Shown here in pieces: positions 32,083 through 41,329 of a DNA stretch of 64,000 bases. The number at the start of each line of letters is the position of its first letter. Within the stretch, counting starts at the first letter, position 1. Source of the DNA: Paenibacillus tyrphae. GTDB lineage: Bacteria; Bacillota; Bacilli; Paenibacillales; NBRC-103111. Location of the stretch: positions 1-64,000 of the forward strand of contig NZ_JNVM01000009.1 of the NCBI RefSeq assembly GCF_000722545.1, given 5' to 3'. The notes below the pieces were generated by a model. It saw only the letters and a list, made by a program, of their open reading frames with translations, was not told the origin of the DNA and did not search any database. Position numbers and translations under genes: made by a program.

Positions 32083-34743
32083 ATGCAAAGTGTAGTGCCG
32101 TTTCATTCGGGGCATGCTGGCTTGAAGCAGCTCCTTGGCGGAAAAGGGGCCAATCTTGCAGAGATGACGAACGCCGGTTTGCCGGTGCCGCCGGGGTTTA
32201 CCATTACGACGGACGTGTGCCGTTCCTATTATGAAGCGGTCATGCAGCTTCCGGCGGGGTTGATGGAGCAGGTCCACCAAGCGATGCGGGAGCTGGAGCA
32301 GGTGAAGAGCCAAGGCTTCGGCGATCCGATCAAGCCGCTGCTCGTGTCCGTCCGGTCGGGTTCGGTGACTTCGATGCCCGGTATGATGGATACGATTCTC
32401 AACCTGGGCTTGAATGACGAAACGGTGCAAGGGCTTGCGGCATTGACCGGCAATCCGAGATTTGCGTTCGATTGTTACCGCCGTTTGATCCAAATGTTCG
32501 GTAACGTCGTGTTCGACATCGAAACGTATCAATTCGAACGGCTGCTGCATCACCTCAAGCAGCGATTAAATGTAAGCCAGGACAGCGAAGTGAGTGCCGA
32601 AGGCTGGACGGAGCTGATCGGAGAGTACAAGGCGGTGATCCGCAAGGAAGCGGGACGCGAGTTTCCGCAGCAGATGGAGGAGCAGCTCGAACTAGCCATT
32701 GAAGCGGTATTCCGTTCGTGGAACAATGCGCGGGCGAAAGTTTACCGCAAGGTGCACCAGATTCCCGACGAGCAAGGGACGGCCGTCAATATTCAGACGA
32801 TGGTGTTCGGCAATATGGGCAGCGACTGCGGGACAGGCGTCGTGTTCACGCGAAATCCGTCTACCGGGGAGCCCGTGCTATACGGCGAATACTTGATGAA
32901 TGCGCAAGGGGAAGACGTCGTGGCCGGCGTGCGGACGCCCGTTCCGATTGCGAAGCTCGGCGAGGAAATGCCGCTTGTTTTTGACCAACTCATGCGGACG
33001 GCGGAGAAGCTGGAGCGGCATTACACGGACATGCAGGATATCGAGTTTACGGTCGAGCAGGGCAAGCTTTACTTGCTGCAAACGCGAAACGGCAAGCGGA
33101 CGGCCCAAGCTGCGGTCAAAATCGCCGTCGATCTGGTACGCGAGGGCGTGATCGATACCGGCGAAGCGGTCAATCGCATCGAGCCATTTCATCTGGATCA
33201 GCTGCTGCACCGCGCGATCGATACCGACAAGCCGCTGCATGTGCTGGCGGCCGGCCTGCCGGCGTCGCCGGGAGCCGCTTCCGGCGTCGCGGTGTTCGAC
33301 GCGGATACGGCCGAGGCATGGGCCCGCGCGGGGCACAAAGTCATCCTCGTGCGCTCGGAGACGACGCCGGAGGATATTCACGGCGTGCTGGCCGCCGAAG
33401 GCGTACTGACCAGCCGGGGCGGCATGACCAGCCATGCGGCGGTCGTTGCCCGCGGGATGGGCAAGCCGTGCGTCTGCGGCTGCGAAGCGCTGCGCTTGAC
33501 GGATCGCGCCTTTGCCGTGACGACCGCTGATGGAGAAACCGTCACGGTACGTGAAGGCGATGCGCTTTCCATCGACGGCGCGACCGGACGGGTCATCCTC
33601 GGCGAAGTCAGCTTGCGCGAGCCCGAGCTGACGGGCGAGCTGCAGCAGCTTCTCGCCTGGGCGGACGAGATCCGCACGCTGGAGGTGTACACGAACGCCG
33701 ATACGCCGGAGGATGCGGCCAAGGCGCGCAGCTTCGGCGCCGAAGGCATCGGGTTGTGCCGGACGGAGCATATGTTCATGAGCGCCGAGCGGGTGCCGGT
33801 CGTGCAAGCGATGATTTTGGCGGAGACGGCGGAAGAGCGGGCGGAAGCGCTGGCGAAGCTGCTGCCGATGCAGCAGGAGGACTTCGAGGGCATTTTCCGG
33901 GCGATGGACGGACTGCCGGTGACGATTCGCCTGCTCGACCCGCCGCTGCACGAATTTTTGCCGAATATGGAGCAGCTGGTCGTCGAGCGCGAGCGCCTGA
34001 ACGGTCAGGCGGACGCGGACCCGGACCGTAAGGAGCGTCTGGAGAAGCTGCTGCGCAAAGTCAGAGCGCTGCACGAGATGAACCCGATGCTCGGTACCCG
34101 GGGCTGCCGTCTCGGACTCGTGCTGCCGGACATTTACGAGATGCAGATCGAGGCTGTCTTCCGCGCCGTGCTTAGTTGCCTCCGCGAGCAGCTCGACGTC
34201 CGGCCGGATATCATGATTCCGCTGGTCGGCCATGCCAACGAGCTGCAGCGGATGCGCGAGCTAGTGACCCGCAAAGCGGACGAGGTGCTTGGCGAGTTCG
34301 CCCGCACGTTCCGCTACCGCGTCGGCACGATGATCGAAGTGCCGCGGGCTGCCGTCACGGCGGGGGACATTGCGCAGCACGCCGACTTCTTCTCGTTCGG
34401 CACGAACGATCTGACGCAGATGACGTTCGGCTATAGCCGGGACGACGCCGAAGGCAAATTTTTGACGCATTACGTGGAAACGAAGCTGCTTCCTGACAAT
34501 CCGTTCCAAGTGCTGGACCGGGACGGCGTCGGAACGTTGATCGAATGGGCGGTCGAGCGCGGACGCGCCGCGAAGCCGAAGCTCAAGACCGGTATTTGCG
34601 GCGAGCACGGGGGCGACAAGCAGTCGATCTTCTTCTGCCACGCAGTGGGGCTTGATTATGTCAGTTGCTCGCCTTATCGGGTGCCGCTGGCCAGAATCGC
34701 CGCTGCGCAGGCGCAGCTGGCGTTGGGAAGCGCAGCTGTGTAG
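32083..34743 (+). CDS. ppdK: Pyruvate, phosphate dikinase
   Basis: An 886-residue enzyme interconverting pyruvate, ATP and Pi with PEP, AMP and PPi. N-terminal ATP-grasp part has GGKGANLAEMTNAGLPVPPGF and SVRSGSVTSMPGMMDTILNLG; the swivelling domain has the phosphorylated His (about 450) in TSRGGMTSHAAVVARGMGKPCV; the C-terminal PEP barrel has MLGTRGCRLG and the catalytic Cys in GICGEHGGD (about 840). Start ATG 32083 behind GGGAGG, aligning with other PPDKs; upstream in-frame codons are not family-like. A shared operator with pckA suggests joint control as a gluconeogenic gene. Confidence 0.95.
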   Translation: MQSVVPFHSGHAGLKQLLGGKGANLAEMTNAGLPVPPGFTITTDVCRSYYEAVMQLPAGLMEQVHQAMRELEQVKSQGFGDPIKPLLVSVRSGSVTSMPGMMDTILNLGLNDETVQGLAALTGNPRFAFDCYRRLIQMFGNVVFDIETYQFERLLHHLKQRLNVSQDSEVSAEGWTELIGEYKAVIRKEAGREFPQQMEEQLELAIEAVFRSWNNARAKVYRKVHQIPDEQGTAVNIQTMVFGNMGSDCGTGVVFTRNPSTGEPVLYGEYLMNAQGEDVVAGVRTPVPIAKLGEEMPLVFDQLMRTAEKLERHYTDMQDIEFTVEQGKLYLLQTRNGKRTAQAAVKIAVDLVREGVIDTGEAVNRIEPFHLDQLLHRAIDTDKPLHVLAAGLPASPGAASGVAVFDADTAEAWARAGHKVILVRSETTPEDIHGVLAAEGVLTSRGGMTSHAAVVARGMGKPCVCGCEALRLTDRAFAVTTADGETVTVREGDALSIDGATGRVILGEVSLREPELTGELQQLLAWADEIRTLEVYTNADTPEDAAKARSFGAEGIGLCRTEHMFMSAERVPVVQAMILAETAEERAEALAKLLPMQQEDFEGIFRAMDGLPVTIRLLDPPLHEFLPNMEQLVVERERLNGQADADPDRKERLEKLLRKVRALHEMNPMLGTRGCRLGLVLPDIYEMQIEAVFRAVLSCLREQLDVRPDIMIPLVGHANELQRMRELVTRKADEVLGEFARTFRYRVGTMIEVPRAAVTAGDIAQHADFFSFGTNDLTQMTFGYSRDDAEGKFLTHYVETKLLPDNPFQVLDRDGVGTLIEWAVERGRAAKPKLKTGICGEHGGDKQSIFFCHAVGLDYVSCSPYRVPLARIAAAQAQLALGSAAV

Positions 34744-34817
34744 CAGACGGCTGCGGAAGAAGCCGTCACGTCCGGCCGAAGCGCTTAAGCAGCAACAAGG
34801 TGCGTGGCGCGATATCA

Positions 34818-34861
34818 CACGCCGCCTGCATAGGCAAGGGTGCAGGCGGCGCTCTTGTGTC
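34818..34861 (+). terminator. Terminator after ppdK
   Basis: CGCCGCCTGCA pairs with TGCAGGCGGCG across a short loop; only a weak CTCTTGTGTCTTG tract follows. Confidence 0.65.
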
Positions 34862-34974
34862 TTGTTCCGGCCCCCCCTCAGGCATGGAAAATGAAGGAAA
34901 CGGGTATACTGGGATGCACGCAGCTTCAGGTGTAAGATTAGCAATCTATCATTTTAAAAACGGAGTGGAACATT

Positions 34975-35418
34975 ATGGAAAAAACATTTTTGATGATCAA
35001 GCCGGACGGCGTACAGCGGGGGCTGATCGGCAAGCTGGTTCAGCGCTTTGAGGATAAGGGCTTTCAACTGATCGGCTCCAAATTGATGGTTATCACGAAG
35101 GAACAAGCGGAAACCCACTATGCCGAGCATAAGGAAAAACCGTTTTTCGGCGAACTGGTTCAGTTTATTACCTCCGGTCCGGTTTTTGCGATGGTATGGC
35201 AGGGCGATAACGTCATTGCGCTGTCCCGCGCCATGATGGGCAAGACGAATCCGCTGGATGCGGCTCCGGGAACGATCCGCGGCGATTATGCGGTCCATAC
35301 CGGCAACAACATTATTCACGGCTCCGATTCTCCGGAAAGCGCAGAACGGGAGATTTCCAACTTTTTTAAAGCGGGAGAGCTTCTTGCTTACGACCGGGCG
35401 TTGCAAAGCTGGATCTAG
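34975..35418 (+). CDS. ndk: Nucleoside diphosphate kinase
   Basis: A 147-residue Ndk, which passes phosphate between nucleoside tri- and diphosphates through a phosphohistidine. N-terminal [19 protein letters not shown], the [46 protein letters not shown] signature with active His115, are textbook. CGGAGTGG lies before ATG. Transcribed alone between ppdK and an aminopeptidase gene. Confidence 0.97.
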   Translation: MEKTFLMIKPDGVQRGLIGKLVQRFEDKGFQLIGSKLMVITKEQAETHYAEHKEKPFFGELVQFITSGPVFAMVWQGDNVIALSRAMMGKTNPLDAAPGTIRGDYAVHTGNNIIHGSDSPESAEREISNFFKAGELLAYDRALQSWI

Positions 35419-35563
35419 CCGTCCGAGAATGGTTTTCCTCAAAATGTAAAAATTATTGTGATCTTTTATATGAAAACCTTCATTAGGGGTTTGAACTTTC
35501 CGTGAAAATTTGGTACGTTGAGAAGGTGAGTTCAAGATGCTGTCCCCAAAGGAGAGAAAGAAG

Positions 35564-36679
35564 ATGCGAGATCCACGTTTGCAGCAGTTTGCGAGAAACC
35601 TGGTACGGTATTCCGTCGACCTTCAGCCGGGTGAGAATATCCTGATTGAAATGATCGGCCTTCGCGATCACGAATTGACCAAGTGTTTAATAGAAGAGGT
35701 ATACGCGGTTGGCGGACATCCGTTTATCGAGTTCCGCTATCCCGAAGTTACGCGCAAGCTGATGCTGGGCGGCAACCAGGAGCTGTACGAGCGGATGGCG
35801 GCCATCGAGCTGAACCGCATGAAGCAGATGCAAGCTTACATTGCCGTTCGCAGCGGCGACAACATCACCGAAACGTCCGATGTGCCTGAGGATAAGCTGC
35901 GCTTATTCATGAAGGTGTACCAGCGTCCGGTCGTCGATCAGCGGGTCAACCATACCAAATGGTGCGTGATGCGTTATCCGAACCCGTCGATGGCGCAGCA
36001 GGCAAATACGAGCACCGAAGCGTTCGAAGATTTTTATTTCCAAGTGTGCAACCTCGATTACAGCAAAATGTCCGGGGCCATGGACTCGCTTGTCGAGCTG
36101 ATGAACAAGACGGACAAGGTGCGGCTTGTCGGATCGGGCACCGATCTTAGCTTTTCGATCAAGGACATTCCGGCGATCAAATGCGCAGGTCAGAACAATA
36201 TTCCGGACGGCGAAGTATTCACAGCGCCGGTGAAGGATTCGGTCAACGGCGTCATCTCTTATAACACTCCGACGATTTATATGGGAACTTCGTTCGAGAA
36301 CGTCACGCTCCGCTTTGACAACGGCAAGATCGTTGAAGCGACGGCGAACAATACGGCCAAGCTGAACGAAATTTTGGACACCGACGACGGGGCCCGCTTT
36401 GTCGGCGAGTTTGCGATCGGCGTCAATCCGTACATACAGCAGCCGATGAAAGACATTTTGTTCGACGAGAAAATCGACGGCAGCATCCACTTCACGCCGG
36501 GTAACGCTTACACGGATGCGGATAACGGCAACCGGTCCTCGGTTCACTGGGATATGGTGCTGATCCAGCGTCCGGAATACGGCGGAGGCGAAATTTATTT
36601 TGACGATCGTCTGATCCGCAAGGACGGCCGCTTTGTCGTGCCGGAGCTGGAGAAGCTGAATCCCGAGCATCTGAAATAG
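35564..36679 (+). CDS. M29-family aminopeptidase (AmpS type)
   Basis: A 371-residue thermophilic-type (M29) metallo-aminopeptidase, cytoplasmic, releasing N-terminal residues from peptides with two metal ions. Metal ligands and catalytic residues: GEVFTAPV, GEFAIGVNP, GSIHFTPGNAY, SSVHWDMVLIQRPEYGGGEIYFD. Start is set at ATG 35564 behind AAAGGAGAG; an upstream in-frame ATG at 35537 precedes that site and is less likely. Full family length. Confidence 0.93.
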   Translation: MRDPRLQQFARNLVRYSVDLQPGENILIEMIGLRDHELTKCLIEEVYAVGGHPFIEFRYPEVTRKLMLGGNQELYERMAAIELNRMKQMQAYIAVRSGDNITETSDVPEDKLRLFMKVYQRPVVDQRVNHTKWCVMRYPNPSMAQQANTSTEAFEDFYFQVCNLDYSKMSGAMDSLVELMNKTDKVRLVGSGTDLSFSIKDIPAIKCAGQNNIPDGEVFTAPVKDSVNGVISYNTPTIYMGTSFENVTLRFDNGKIVEATANNTAKLNEILDTDDGARFVGEFAIGVNPYIQQPMKDILFDEKIDGSIHFTPGNAYTDADNGNRSSVHWDMVLIQRPEYGGGEIYFDDRLIRKDGRFVVPELEKLNPEHLK

Positions 36680-36779
36680 GCGTACAGCGGACCGATTCGC
36701 ATTAGACAAACGCCTGTACGTCCAAAGCTCTCTTCTCATACGATGGAGTATTAACCATCATGGAGAGAGGTTGGTGCAC

Positions 36780-37160
36780 ATGGACATCCCCGTTACGGGA
36801 TTCGTGGTTCATTCCGGCGATGAAGATCCTCATCACGCACACAGGCTGTACATTACGTCGTGGGACGGTCGGCCGGTTCACGTCCATCCTTTTTCGGGAA
36901 CGACTTCGTACGATGTTGGGCATCGGCATCATTATGCCGGCATGACCGAGCCGGCGCCCAGCGGCGTTCAGCATGTCCACGGCTATTTCGCCGCCACTTC
37001 GTTTGACGACGGCCATAGCCATACCATTCGGGGGACTACAGGCCCGGCCATCCCGCTGTCCGGCGGAGGTCATTACCATTATTTTGAAGGCGTTACGACT
37101 GTGAACGGCAGAATACCTCACACTCACAGGTACGGTGGCAACACCGGCAACGAGGTATAA
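36780..37160 (+). CDS. YmaF-family histidine-rich protein
   Basis: A 126-residue protein full of HxH and HHxH motifs (HHAHR, VHVHPF, GHRHHY, QHVHGYF, GHSHTI, HYHYFEG, PHTHRY) set in about four similar segments of a G-T-T-x-D-x-G-H-x-H pattern. It corresponds to B. subtilis YmaF, of unknown function. The His spacing suggests metal binding (Ni, Zn or Cu), which is inference. No signal peptide. ATG 36780 lies nine bases after GAGAGG; a TTG/GTG nine bases upstream is an alternative. Confidence 0.85.
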   Translation: MDIPVTGFVVHSGDEDPHHAHRLYITSWDGRPVHVHPFSGTTSYDVGHRHHYAGMTEPAPSGVQHVHGYFAATSFDDGHSHTIRGTTGPAIPLSGGGHYHYFEGVTTVNGRIPHTHRYGGNTGNEV

Positions 37161-37172
37161 CGTCCGTACCCC

Positions 37173-37213
37173 AAAACGCATGTTCCGACTCAGCTCGGAG
37201 CAGGCGTTTTTTT
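37173..37213 (+). terminator. Terminator after the YmaF-like gene
   Basis: AAAACGC...GCGTTTT with an inner TCCGA/TCGGA stem and seven T residues. Confidence 0.75.
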
Positions 37214-37244
37214 AGTACATGCAAGCTTGTAAATGCTGCGTGCA

Positions 37245-37289
37245 TTGACATCAAACCCGCCATTATATAAACTAGATGAGAACCAGTTT
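37245..37289 (+). promoter_or_regulatory. Promoter and palindromic operator of the GntR-type regulator
   Basis: TTGACA (37245-37250) precedes an AT-rich -10 region (TATATAAA, 37264-37271). A palindrome, CTAGATGAGAACCAG with AAA/TTT arms outside (37269-37289), covers the -10 and start region. A related palindrome lies at 38808-38822, suggesting autoregulation and control of the sugar operon. Confidence 0.6.
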
Positions 37290-37315
37290 ATTCGACAGGC
37301 AGGAGGGACATTGCG

Positions 37316-38692
37316 ATGCCGAAAAAGCCCAGCCGCACGACGTTTCATAAGCGTCTGGATCATATGGTCGCCCAGCTCAGAGAAGATATCGTGAGCGGCA
37401 AGCTCTCCGTCGGAGAACACCTGCCGTCTGAGGTGGAGCTCGGCAAGCAGTACCAGCTCAGTAAAAATTCGGTCCGCAAAGGATTGGATATGCTGGTAGA
37501 CGAGCATTTGATCGAGAAGGTGCCGCGAGTCGGCAATCGGGTCAGCAGCCCCGCGGTTCAAGGCAGCGTTACGATCAAGCTGGGTTATTACACTTCCGTC
37601 ATGGAACAGATGGACTTGAACCGGCTGCTGTCGGATTTTCATGTGGCTTATCCGCAAATCCGGGTGCAGACGGTAGCCCTTCCTTACGAAAATTACGCGC
37701 AGGCGATCGAAGAATATATGCAGGGCGGCATGGTCGACGTATTTACGATCAACCATACCGATTATCAGCTTGTAGTTGACAGCGGGCGGCAGGAGTGGCT
37801 GGAGCCTATGAACCCGCCCGCCGGGCAGTATCCGTTTCTGCAGAGCGCCTTCAAGCATCGCGACCGGTACTTGGCGCTGCCGTTCGCCTTTTCCCCGGTT
37901 GTGCTGTGCTATAACCGCGATCATTTTGCCGACAAAGGGCTGGAGGAGCCGGACAGTGGCTGGACATGGGACGATTTGACCGAAACGGCGCAGAAGCTCG
38001 CGGATGAGCGGGGGCGGTTCGGGTTTTATTTTTATTTCTTGTCCCAGAACCGGTGGCCGGTATTTTTGCTGCAAAGCGGGGAATCAGTCCGCTACGACGC
38101 GCAGGGTCGTCCGTCGTTTTGCGGAACGAAGCTGTTGGAAGGCTTGCGCAAATGCCGCGAGCTGGTCTACAAGGAAGGCGTGTTTCCGCGGTTTGCGGCG
38201 GAGAACGATGCCGACGCGGAGGCGCTGTTCCTTCAGGAAAAAGTGTCGATGATCATGACGACCTATTTCAACTTGAACGATATCCGGGAGGCCGGGTTTT
38301 CTTTCGACGTGGCGCCGCTGCCGTACCTGAACGAACCGAGGACGCTGCTGCTCTCGGTTGCGCTTGGGATGAACCGCCATTCGGAGCAAAAGGAAGCGGC
38401 GCGGACGCTGATCGATTACCTGCTGGGAGAAGCGGCCCAGTTGACGATGCGTCAGAACACCTTCAGCATTCCGAGCCTGAAGAAGGCCGCGGAGTGGCGC
38501 GGAAAGGGAGCGGTCAAGCATCCGTCGCGTTACCCCATGTACCGCGAAATTATTCCGTCGTTCCGCTGGACGACGGACATTCATCTGAACGCTAGGCAGG
38601 TGGATGCGATGCACCAGGAGCTGAAGTGGTTCTGGTCTTGGATGGAAGAGGAAGATACGATTTGCCGTCGGCTTGAGGAGGCGTTGTCCTGA
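37316..38692 (+). CDS. GntR winged-helix fused to a family-1 solute-binding domain
   Basis: A 458-residue cytoplasmic regulator. Residues about 1-75 are a GntR winged helix (LREDIVSGKLSVGEHLPSEVELGKQYQLSKNSVRKGLDMLVDEHLIEKVPRVG). Residues about 85-430 resemble ABC family-1 sugar-binding proteins (YNRDHFADKGLEEPDSGWTWDDLTETAQKLADE, MIMTTYFNLNDIREAGFSFDVAPLPY). There is no signal peptide or lipobox, so the binding domain works inside the cell as ligand sensor. It precedes a solute-binding lipoprotein and two permeases and most likely regulates them in response to the same sugar. Confidence 0.88.
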   Translation: MPKKPSRTTFHKRLDHMVAQLREDIVSGKLSVGEHLPSEVELGKQYQLSKNSVRKGLDMLVDEHLIEKVPRVGNRVSSPAVQGSVTIKLGYYTSVMEQMDLNRLLSDFHVAYPQIRVQTVALPYENYAQAIEEYMQGGMVDVFTINHTDYQLVVDSGRQEWLEPMNPPAGQYPFLQSAFKHRDRYLALPFAFSPVVLCYNRDHFADKGLEEPDSGWTWDDLTETAQKLADERGRFGFYFYFLSQNRWPVFLLQSGESVRYDAQGRPSFCGTKLLEGLRKCRELVYKEGVFPRFAAENDADAEALFLQEKVSMIMTTYFNLNDIREAGFSFDVAPLPYLNEPRTLLLSVALGMNRHSEQKEAARTLIDYLLGEAAQLTMRQNTFSIPSLKKAAEWRGKGAVKHPSRYPMYREIIPSFRWTTDIHLNARQVDAMHQELKWFWSWMEEEDTICRRLEEALS

Positions 38693-38694
38693 GG

Positions 38695-38718
38695 AGCCGG
38701 ACGGCTTTTCTTTTTTGC
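38695..38718 (+). terminator. Terminator after the GntR-type gene
   Basis: A small AGCCG/CGGCT stem followed by TTTTCTTTTTT. Confidence 0.6.
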
Positions 38719-38767
38719 GGGCTGTGACAATGAATCATGTGCCCCTATAATTTTTTTGACAGGACGG

Positions 38768-38822
38768 TTGACAGCGCTTTCCGATGTCGTTATAGTATAA
38801 ATAAAAACCAGATATGATCTAG
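38768..38822 (+). promoter_or_regulatory. Promoter, cre site and GntR-type operator of the sugar ABC operon
   Basis: TTGACA (38768-38773), 17-base spacer, TATAGT (38791-38796). TGACAGCGCTTTCC (38769-38782) matches the reverse of the catabolite-response element TGWAANCGNTNWCA at 13 of 14 positions and overlaps the -35, predicting CcpA repression. CCAGATATGATCTAG (38808-38822), a palindrome just past the start point, resembles the site in front of the GntR-type gene. The remaining leader to 38996 shows nothing else. Confidence 0.75.
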
Positions 38823-38996
38823 AAAACAAATGCAATCGCTTTTCCCTTATCTGGGTCATTATTGGTTCTTATGGCTGAAAGGGGGGCGGCCCGTCCGTCA
38901 AAAGAAAGCAGCGTCAACCGTCGATCAACGTCCGGTGGGTCCGAAACAAGTCATGGATTCGTCAGTTCAGTCTTACAAGCGAGGAGGGTCTTATCT

Positions 38997-40283
38997 ATGA
39001 CCAAACGTGCATTATCGATGATGCTGCCGGCTGTGCTTTTGCTCGGCATCGTATTGTCCGGCTGCGGCTCGGATGGTGCGAGCAATTCTAACAACACAGC
39101 CGCTCCGGGTGCGGCAGGGGATAAGGTAGCCGGAGAAATTACCGTATGGGGGCATCCTTACGTCGGCGACGATAAGAAGGAGCAGCTCAAAGCGTTCTGG
39201 AACGACACGATCGCCGCGTTCAAGCAGAAATATCCCGACGTGAAAGTGAACTACGAAGAGATTCCGTGGAAAAACCGGGAGCAAAAAATATTGACCGCGC
39301 TCGCCGCCGGGTCCGGTCCGGACGTCTTCTATCAGCTTCCGGATCAAATTCCGCAGTTTGCCGGCAATAATGCGCTGGAGCCGCTTGACGCCTACGGCAA
39401 GGACATCCAAACGGACGATTTCAGCAAGGGAGCGTTGGCCGGTGCTACTTATCAAGGTAAATTGTATGCGCTTCCGATTTTGCAAGAGGTCCAAACGATG
39501 ATCTATAACCCGGACGTAATCAAAGCAATCGGCGAAGATCCGGCGAAGCTTCCGACGACTTGGGACGAATTCGACCGTTGGGCCGAGAAGGCGAAGGCCA
39601 AAGGCTACTATGCACGCAACTTCGAAGGCGGCGCCGGCTGCTGTAATGCGACGTTGTACCCCTTACTGTGGCAGAGCGGCGGTAATGTGACGGACGACGG
39701 AGGCAGCATTATTTTGAACAATGACAAAGGCGTGCTGGCGTTCGAATATGTGAAGAAAATGTACGACAACGGCTGGATTCCGAAGGACTCGATCTCCAGC
39801 GACAACCAGTTCCCCGAATTTTTGTCCGGCAAAATGCTGGCGGTCTGGGGGCAAGGCTCGACGCTGACGACGCTAAAAGCGCAGAAAAAACCATACGTGA
39901 TCGGACCGCCACTGAAAAAAGAAAAGCAGGCGAGCTTCGGTACGGTAGGCATGTTCGTCGTCTCGAAAACGAGCAAAAATAAAGCCGCCGCCGTCGAATT
40001 CACTAAATTTCTGACGAATACGGACACGGCCAAAGCGTTCAACAAATTGACGGGCTATTTGCCCGTGCGCAAATCGGCGGGCGACATTTATAACGACGAC
40101 CAAGACATGAAGGAATTTATGAAGTACGCGGATCTGACGATCCCCGGTATCTCCCATCCGGCCGCCCGCGGGTTTATGCCCAAGATTCAAGCGGAGATCG
40201 GCGCGATGCTGGAAGGCAAGAAGACTCCGAAGCAAGCGGCCGATGCCGCCGCCGAAGCACTTAAGCTCGACGCGAAAAAGTAA
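38997..40283 (+). CDS. Sugar ABC transporter solute-binding lipoprotein
   Basis: A 428-residue family-1 binding protein. The signal peptide ends in a lipobox, VLSGCGS, with the lipidated Cys at about 22, followed by a flexible Ser/Asn/Ala linker. Mature part has EITVWGHPY, FKQKYPDVKVNYEEIPWKNREQKI and LAAGSGPDVFYQLPDQIPQFAGNNALEPLD, usual for maltose/oligosaccharide binders. Start ATG 38997 behind GAGGAGGG; a longer in-frame extension to 38862 would put the signal peptide inside. Under CcpA-type and GntR-type control. Exact sugar unknown. Confidence 0.92.
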   Translation: MTKRALSMMLPAVLLLGIVLSGCGSDGASNSNNTAAPGAAGDKVAGEITVWGHPYVGDDKKEQLKAFWNDTIAAFKQKYPDVKVNYEEIPWKNREQKILTALAAGSGPDVFYQLPDQIPQFAGNNALEPLDAYGKDIQTDDFSKGALAGATYQGKLYALPILQEVQTMIYNPDVIKAIGEDPAKLPTTWDEFDRWAEKAKAKGYYARNFEGGAGCCNATLYPLLWQSGGNVTDDGGSIILNNDKGVLAFEYVKKMYDNGWIPKDSISSDNQFPEFLSGKMLAVWGQGSTLTTLKAQKKPYVIGPPLKKEKQASFGTVGMFVVSKTSKNKAAAVEFTKFLTNTDTAKAFNKLTGYLPVRKSAGDIYNDDQDMKEFMKYADLTIPGISHPAARGFMPKIQAEIGAMLEGKKTPKQAADAAAEALKLDAKK

Positions 40284-40369
40284 TTCCAAAACCAAGGTGG
40301 CGGGGAGGGGCAGCGGCTGCCGCCGTCTCTTCCTGCGCCTCGGACCTGCCGGAGGTGACGATTCGCCGT

Positions 40370-41302
40370 ATGGAATCCGTACGAAACTCGCATATCCAAC
40401 ATCACAGCAGGCTGTCCGGCCGGATCGCGCAGAGCTGGAGAAAGAATGCCATCATCTACGTTTTCCTGGTGCCGGTGCTGCTGCATTTTGTCGTATTTCA
40501 GTTTGCTCCGCTCGTCTTCAGCTTCGTGCTAACCTTCATGGATTGGCCGATGATCGGCGAGCCGTCCTTCGCAGGACTCGGCAATTGGGAACGGTTCCTG
40601 CAGGATAAGCTGGCCTGGAGGTCGATCTGGAACACCGTGCTTTTCTCGGTCTATTATATCGTGCCGACGATGGCATTCGGCTTGATTCTGGCGCTGCTCG
40701 TATACTCCAAAGTCAAGCTGGCCGGACTGTTCAAGGGCATGTTTTTCCTCCCGGTCGTCACGTCGTTCGTCATCTTGTCGGGCATCTGGGCTTGGCTGTT
40801 CAAGGGAACGGACTACGGGGTGGTCAACCATCTGCTCAGCTATGCGGGGATCGAACCGCAGCTCTTTTTCTCCGATTCGAAGCAGGCGCTGCCGGTGCTG
40901 GCCGCTTTAAGCATTTTCAAAGTATGCGGAAGCACGATGGTGTATTATTACGCCGGGCTGCAGTCGATTCCGGGGCACCTGTACGAAGCGGCGAAGATGG
41001 ACGGCGCGACGGGCTGGCGAACGTTCTGGAGCGTCACGTTTCCGCTGCTGCTGCCGATTCATTTTTACGTGGCGATCATTACGACCATCGGTTCGTTTCA
41101 AATTTTCGACTCCGCGTTCCTGCTGACGGGAGGCGGTCCGGATTATTCGACGACGACGATCGTGTATTACTTGTATCAGGAAGGCTTTACGTCGCTTCGC
41201 TTCGGCTACGGCAGCGTGCTGGCATATGTGCTCTTTTTCATCATTTTCACGATTTCGCTCGTGCAGCGCAAATTTCTCGGCAAAGACGTATCCTACCATT
41301 AA
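40370..41302 (+). CDS. Sugar ABC transporter permease (MalF type)
   Basis: A 310-residue permease with six membrane helices. The EAA loop is LYEAAKMDGATGWRTFWSVTFPLLLPI (about 205-231), the contact site for the shared ATPase, which is not encoded here (MsmX-like ATPases serve many such systems). ATG 40370 follows GGAGGTGA. The 86-base gap after the binding-protein gene contains a strong GC-rich stem (about 40302-40325) that may protect the upstream mRNA and raise binding-protein levels. Confidence 0.92.
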   Translation: MESVRNSHIQHHSRLSGRIAQSWRKNAIIYVFLVPVLLHFVVFQFAPLVFSFVLTFMDWPMIGEPSFAGLGNWERFLQDKLAWRSIWNTVLFSVYYIVPTMAFGLILALLVYSKVKLAGLFKGMFFLPVVTSFVILSGIWAWLFKGTDYGVVNHLLSYAGIEPQLFFSDSKQALPVLAALSIFKVCGSTMVYYYAGLQSIPGHLYEAAKMDGATGWRTFWSVTFPLLLPIHFYVAIITTIGSFQIFDSAFLLTGGGPDYSTTTIVYYLYQEGFTSLRFGYGSVLAYVLFFIIFTISLVQRKFLGKDVSYH

Positions 41303-41329
41303 ACTTCGCGGAGAAAGGAGGCGGACGGC

